Source: a bacterium (GTDB taxonomy: Bacteria > Bdellovibrionota_C > UBA2361 > SZUA-149). Taken from it: a stretch of 8,261 bases of DNA. Of the stretch, positions 6,815 through 8,261 are shown in pieces. A model generated the notes under the pieces. It had not been told where the DNA came from, made no database searches, and saw nothing but the letters and a program-made list of their open reading frames with translations. The DNA lies in assembly GCA_003230795.1 (NCBI GenBank), contig QIGM01000335.1, positions 1 through 8,261 of the forward strand, given 5' to 3'. Positions within the stretch are counted from its first letter, which is position 1. Every line of letters begins with the position of its first letter. Made by a program: the position numbers and the translations under genes.

Positions 6815-6903
6815 GAGCAAACGCGACACAGAGAAGTAAGCGTTACCGCTGCTCCCTCTCGGGCCTGACGGGATTCACACGATCTCTTGCACGAAACCCG
6901 GCC
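6809..6903 (-). ncRNA. ffs: Signal recognition particle RNA (4.5S type)
   Basis: The signature of SRP RNA helix 8 is present: CCGTCAGGCCC, a four-base loop GAGA (6860-6857), then GGGAGCAGCGGTAACG (to 6841). This includes the symmetric and asymmetric internal loops (CAGG / AGCAG) that bind the Ffh M domain. The ends pair: GGCCGGGU (6903-6896) with GCUCGGCC (6818-6811), eight pairs including two G-U. An internal AGAGA/UCUCU stem supports a single long hairpin of about 95 nt with no Alu domain, the Gram-negative form. With Ffh and FtsY it targets nascent membrane proteins to the translocon. The tetraloop is GAGA instead of the usual GGAA but still fits GNRA. Location between a tRNA-Ser gene and dnaX is a known arrangement. 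Exact ends are estimated from pairing. Confidence 0.92.
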
Positions 6904-6910
6904 GCTTATA

Positions 6911-6939
6911 TCTTTAGCGAGTACTGCTTGTGGTTGCAA
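6911..6939 (-). promoter_or_regulatory. Candidate sigma70-type promoter of ffs
   Basis: TTGCAA (6939-6934), a 17-base spacer and TAAAGA (6916-6911) would start transcription about seven bases later, at the first base of the SRP RNA closing stem (near 6903). Each hexamer matches the consensus only partly; the spacing and agreement with the RNA end are the main support. TATAAG at 6910-6905 is an alternative -10 but would start inside the RNA. Confidence 0.45.
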
Positions 6940-6977
6940 GAATTGCTGCTAAAAAGGGGACGCTGTCTCGGAACTGG

Positions 6978-7068
<91 letters not shown>

Positions 7069-7115
7069 TTACTTGATCGGTACTGACGATATTGATGAAG
7101 CTGGAATGACTTATC

Positions 7116-7146
7116 ACACAGGCAGGGGTATAGAAAATACCTGTGT
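7116..7146. repeat. Inverted repeat upstream of tRNA-Ser
   Basis: ACACAGG (7116-7122) and CCTGTGT (7140-7146) are perfect inverted copies around a 17-base centre. A competing inner pair GGTAT/ATACC (7127-7131 and 7137-7141) overlaps the right arm. No T-run follows on either strand. It lies 48 bases upstream of the tRNA, where an operator or promoter could be, but I cannot assign clear -35 and -10 boxes. Confidence 0.4.
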
Positions 7147-7179
7147 ATTTACTACGAAATGTGTCGGGCAATTGAATTG

Positions 7180-7228
7180 AAAAGAGACGCAGCAGTGAGA
7201 ACCTTGGGGGTAACCTCAATGCTGCGTC
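7180..7228 (-). terminator. Intrinsic terminator after the 201-residue gene
   Basis: On the - strand GACGCAGCA (7228-7220) pairs perfectly with TGCTGCGTC (7194-7186). One mismatch later, TGAG/CTCA extends the stem, giving 13 pairs around a 15-base loop. TCTTTTC follows (7185-7179). It begins 18 bases past the stop codon at 7246 and separates this gene from the tRNA/ffs/dnaX block. Confidence 0.7.
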
Positions 7229-7245
7229 GGGGGTGGCGAAGTATT

Positions 7246-7851
7246 TTATACTCGCGGGGCTTCTGCGTAGTCACCAGCCGCGATGGCACTCACTTTGCCA
7301 TCTCGAATACAGTTGAGCAGTAACCGTTTGAATCCAGCGTCGAGCTTCGCCGTTGAGCGTTGATCGATTCGTTGAAATTCTCGCGCCGAGTTAGTTACGA
7401 GCACTACCGTGTTCGCGGGCACTTCGTGTTCATCCGGCGTCCAATTCTCATCATTGACTACCAAAATCTCACACCACCGATCTTCAGCCTGTTTGTTCCC
7501 AAGCAGCATTTCTGATTCGAAAACAAAGCATGCTGAAAAGCTCAGGATTCCACTATCGTCTGCAGCTCCTCCACGAATCAAAGGACGCTCCATTTCGGAA
7601 AGTACTTCTAAGAGCGACTTCGGGGTTGCTTTCGGGGTTGCTAGAGCTAAGTCGTAAGCCTCAGGGGTCGGAACCGGCGTCTCGACTTTTACGCTACGGC
7701 GTTTCCGCCAACGACCGATAATACCGCTGACACAAAGCATAAGTACCACCAAGGCAACAAACCAGGCGACAATGACACAAAGCCATCCGCCATAATAATG
7801 GATGTTCTGGTTCAAAAAGAAGAACACATCCAACAAAACTTGCAGAGACAT
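7246..7851 (-). CDS. Single-pass membrane-anchored protein of unknown function
   Basis: 201 residues, not recognised. A hydrophobic helix at about 22-46 is followed at once by RWRKRR (47-52), so by the positive-inside rule the N-terminus is outside and the C-terminal domain cytoplasmic. There is a Pro/Thr-rich linker (ETPVPTPEAYDLALATPKATPKS, in two parts around residues 57-79) with a perfect in-frame duplication ATPK-ATPK. The remaining 120 residues form a soluble domain with strand-like blocks (ILSFSACFVFESEMLL, WCEILVVND, ANTVVLVTN) and a helix KLDAGFKRLLLNCIRDGK, possibly a small alpha/beta domain. I find no catalytic motif. A strong ribosome site, AAAGGAG (7864-7858), sits six bases before the ATG. 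The gene has its own terminator and a structured upstream region, so it looks monocistronic. Confidence 0.82.
   Translation of the reverse strand: MSLQVLLDVFFFLNQNIHYYGGWLCVIVAWFVALVVLMLCVSGIIGRWRKRRSVKVETPVPTPEAYDLALATPKATPKSLLEVLSEMERPLIRGGAADDSGILSFSACFVFESEMLLGNKQAEDRWCEILVVNDENWTPDEHEVPANTVVLVTNSAREFQRIDQRSTAKLDAGFKRLLLNCIRDGKVSAIAAGDYAEAPRV
7619..7642. repeat. Perfect 12-base tandem duplication inside the 201-residue gene
   Basis: TTCGGGGTTGCT occurs twice in direct succession (7619-7630 and 7631-7642). It is in frame and doubles the tetrapeptide ATPK in the linker after the membrane helix. A candidate length-variable site. Confidence 0.8.
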
Positions 7852-7857
7852 ACTGGT

Positions 7858-7899
7858 CTCCTTTCATCAGAAATTTAGGGTAAGGGTGAGAAATCTAAA
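7858..7899 (-). promoter_or_regulatory. Ribosome site and weak promoter candidate for the 201-residue gene
   Basis: AAAGGAG (7864-7858) lies six bases upstream of the ATG and is convincing. Upstream, TTTAGA (7899-7894) with a 16-base spacer and TAAATT (7877-7872) is a possible promoter matching the consensus at four of six bases in each box. It would give a leader of only about 15 bases and exclude the hairpins at 7897-7951 from the transcript. Confidence 0.35.
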
Positions 7900-7951
7900 A
7901 AACAGCACGTGCTGCGTCGCTGTTAGTTGGCTGAACGAACTAGCAGCGACG
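7897..7951 (-). terminator. Double-hairpin terminator or attenuator upstream of the 201-residue gene
   Basis: The - strand first gives a long stem: CGTCGCTG (7951-7944) pairs with CAGCGACG (7922-7915), and after one mismatch TAGTT (7942-7938) pairs with AACTA (7928-7924) around a nine-base loop. Next come the 12-base palindrome CAGCACGTGCTG (7914-7903) and six T (7902-7897). A second fold, AACAGC with GCTGTT, would use bases of the first stem and end in the same T-run, so the two folds exclude each other. It may terminate the gene ending at 8082, 130 bases earlier, or attenuate the 201-residue gene. With T-run and stems both present, termination on this strand is likely. Confidence 0.6.
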
Positions 7952-8081
7952 GAGTATTAATTTCTACCCATATAGGATGATTAAATTTATCAGGCTGTGG
8001 GGCCTGAATCAAAGGACGTCAACGTAAGAGTTAAGGCCCAGTAATACCTAAGAAAAATCGGACCAAGAAATGCACATAGAC

Positions 8082-8261
8082 CTAGGCTGCCTTGGCCTGA
8101 GTCTCTAAATCCTTAAATTCTTCACTCATCTTTATCAAGCCGGCCTCTGTCTCTTCGCTAAATCTTTGCCCTTTGAGCTCAAAGTGAAACTTCTGCAGCA
8201 TGAAAGCGAGAAACACTGGATGAATAATCGCGTCTCTGACGTTTAGCGTAAGCAGCACAGC
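8082..8261 (-). CDS. C-terminal end of an unrecognised protein, cut by the window edge
   Basis: One frame is open from the right edge to the TAG at 8084-8082, giving 59 residues. The visible part starts hydrophobic (AVLLTLNVRDAIIHPVFLAF, perhaps the end of a membrane or buried helix) and becomes a charged, helix-prone tail (RFSEETEAGLIKMSEEFKDL). The transition to a Lys/Glu/Ala-rich tail just before the stop is typical of a real C-terminus, and the length matches the frame to the edge. I do not recognise the family, and the N-terminal majority lies outside the window. Confidence 0.65.
   Translation of the reverse strand, partial: AVLLTLNVRDAIIHPVFLAFMLQKFHFELKGQRFSEETEAGLIKMSEEFKDLETQAKAA

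Larger units (their letters stand above)
7852..8081. other. Hairpin-rich intergenic region
   Basis: These 230 bases between two - strand genes hold no convincing reading frame. Besides the double hairpin at 7897-7951 there is a perfect six-base-pair inverted repeat TCAGGC/GCCTGA (7990-7995 and 8002-8007, loop TGTGGG). On the - strand it is followed by an A/T-rich but interrupted tract (TAAATTTAATC), so at best it is a weak terminator. An A/T-rich block at 7953-7990 could house a promoter, but I cannot choose boxes. Confidence 0.5.

Noticed and set aside
6436..6829. Open frames on both strands overlapping the dnaX start and ffs
   Set aside because: They overlap the AAA+ motifs of dnaX in other frames or run into the SRP RNA and have no ribosome sites or motifs.
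7220..7919. Ten-base direct repeat TGCTGCGTCG (7220-7229 and 7910-7919) flanking the 201-residue gene as possible attachment sites
   Set aside because: The copies are short, each is part of a separate hairpin, and no integrase or other sign of mobility is present.

Overview
This window comes from a Gram-negative-type bacterial chromosome of roughly balanced base composition. Two things point there: an exported protein with a classical signal peptide, and a short SRP RNA of the Gram-negative kind. I cannot name the lineage. The mixture resembles the former Deltaproteobacteria or Bdellovibrionota more than the enterics, but that is a weak inference. Nothing here looks like a phage, an insertion sequence or a CRISPR locus.

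Layout. A 5'-truncated Ppx/GppA-family phosphatase gene runs on the + strand at 1-852. Everything else is on the - strand and converges on it. Reading that strand from the right edge there are: the 3' end of an unrecognised gene (8261-8082); a hairpin-rich intergenic region (8081-7852); an unrecognised membrane-anchored protein of 201 residues (7851-7246) with its own terminator; tRNA-Ser(GGA) (7068-6978); the SRP RNA gene ffs (about 6903-6809); dnaX (6761-4788); recR (4662-4021); a small DUF202 membrane protein (3973-3677); an exported beta-sandwich-like protein (3582-2707); and an SGNH-hydrolase-fold protein (2710-1076) whose C-terminal domain continues in another frame to 865.

The core of the window is the information-processing block tRNA-Ser / ffs / dnaX / recR: translation, protein targeting, replication clamp loading and recombination repair. 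In many bacteria a ybaB/ebfC gene sits between dnaX and recR. Here only 125 bases separate them, and that gap holds a perfect 16-bp inverted repeat with the recR start codon inside one arm. This is the clearest unexplained signal in the window.

The second unusual unit is the translationally coupled pair at 3582-865. An exported protein with a lectin/glucanase-like C-terminal half is followed, with an ATGA overlap, by a membrane-anchored SGNH hydrolase that carries what I read as a C-terminal ILEI/PANDER (FAM3-like) domain. That domain is interrupted by a +1 frame change near 1076-1128. A joint role in surface or exported glycan metabolism is plausible but is inference only.
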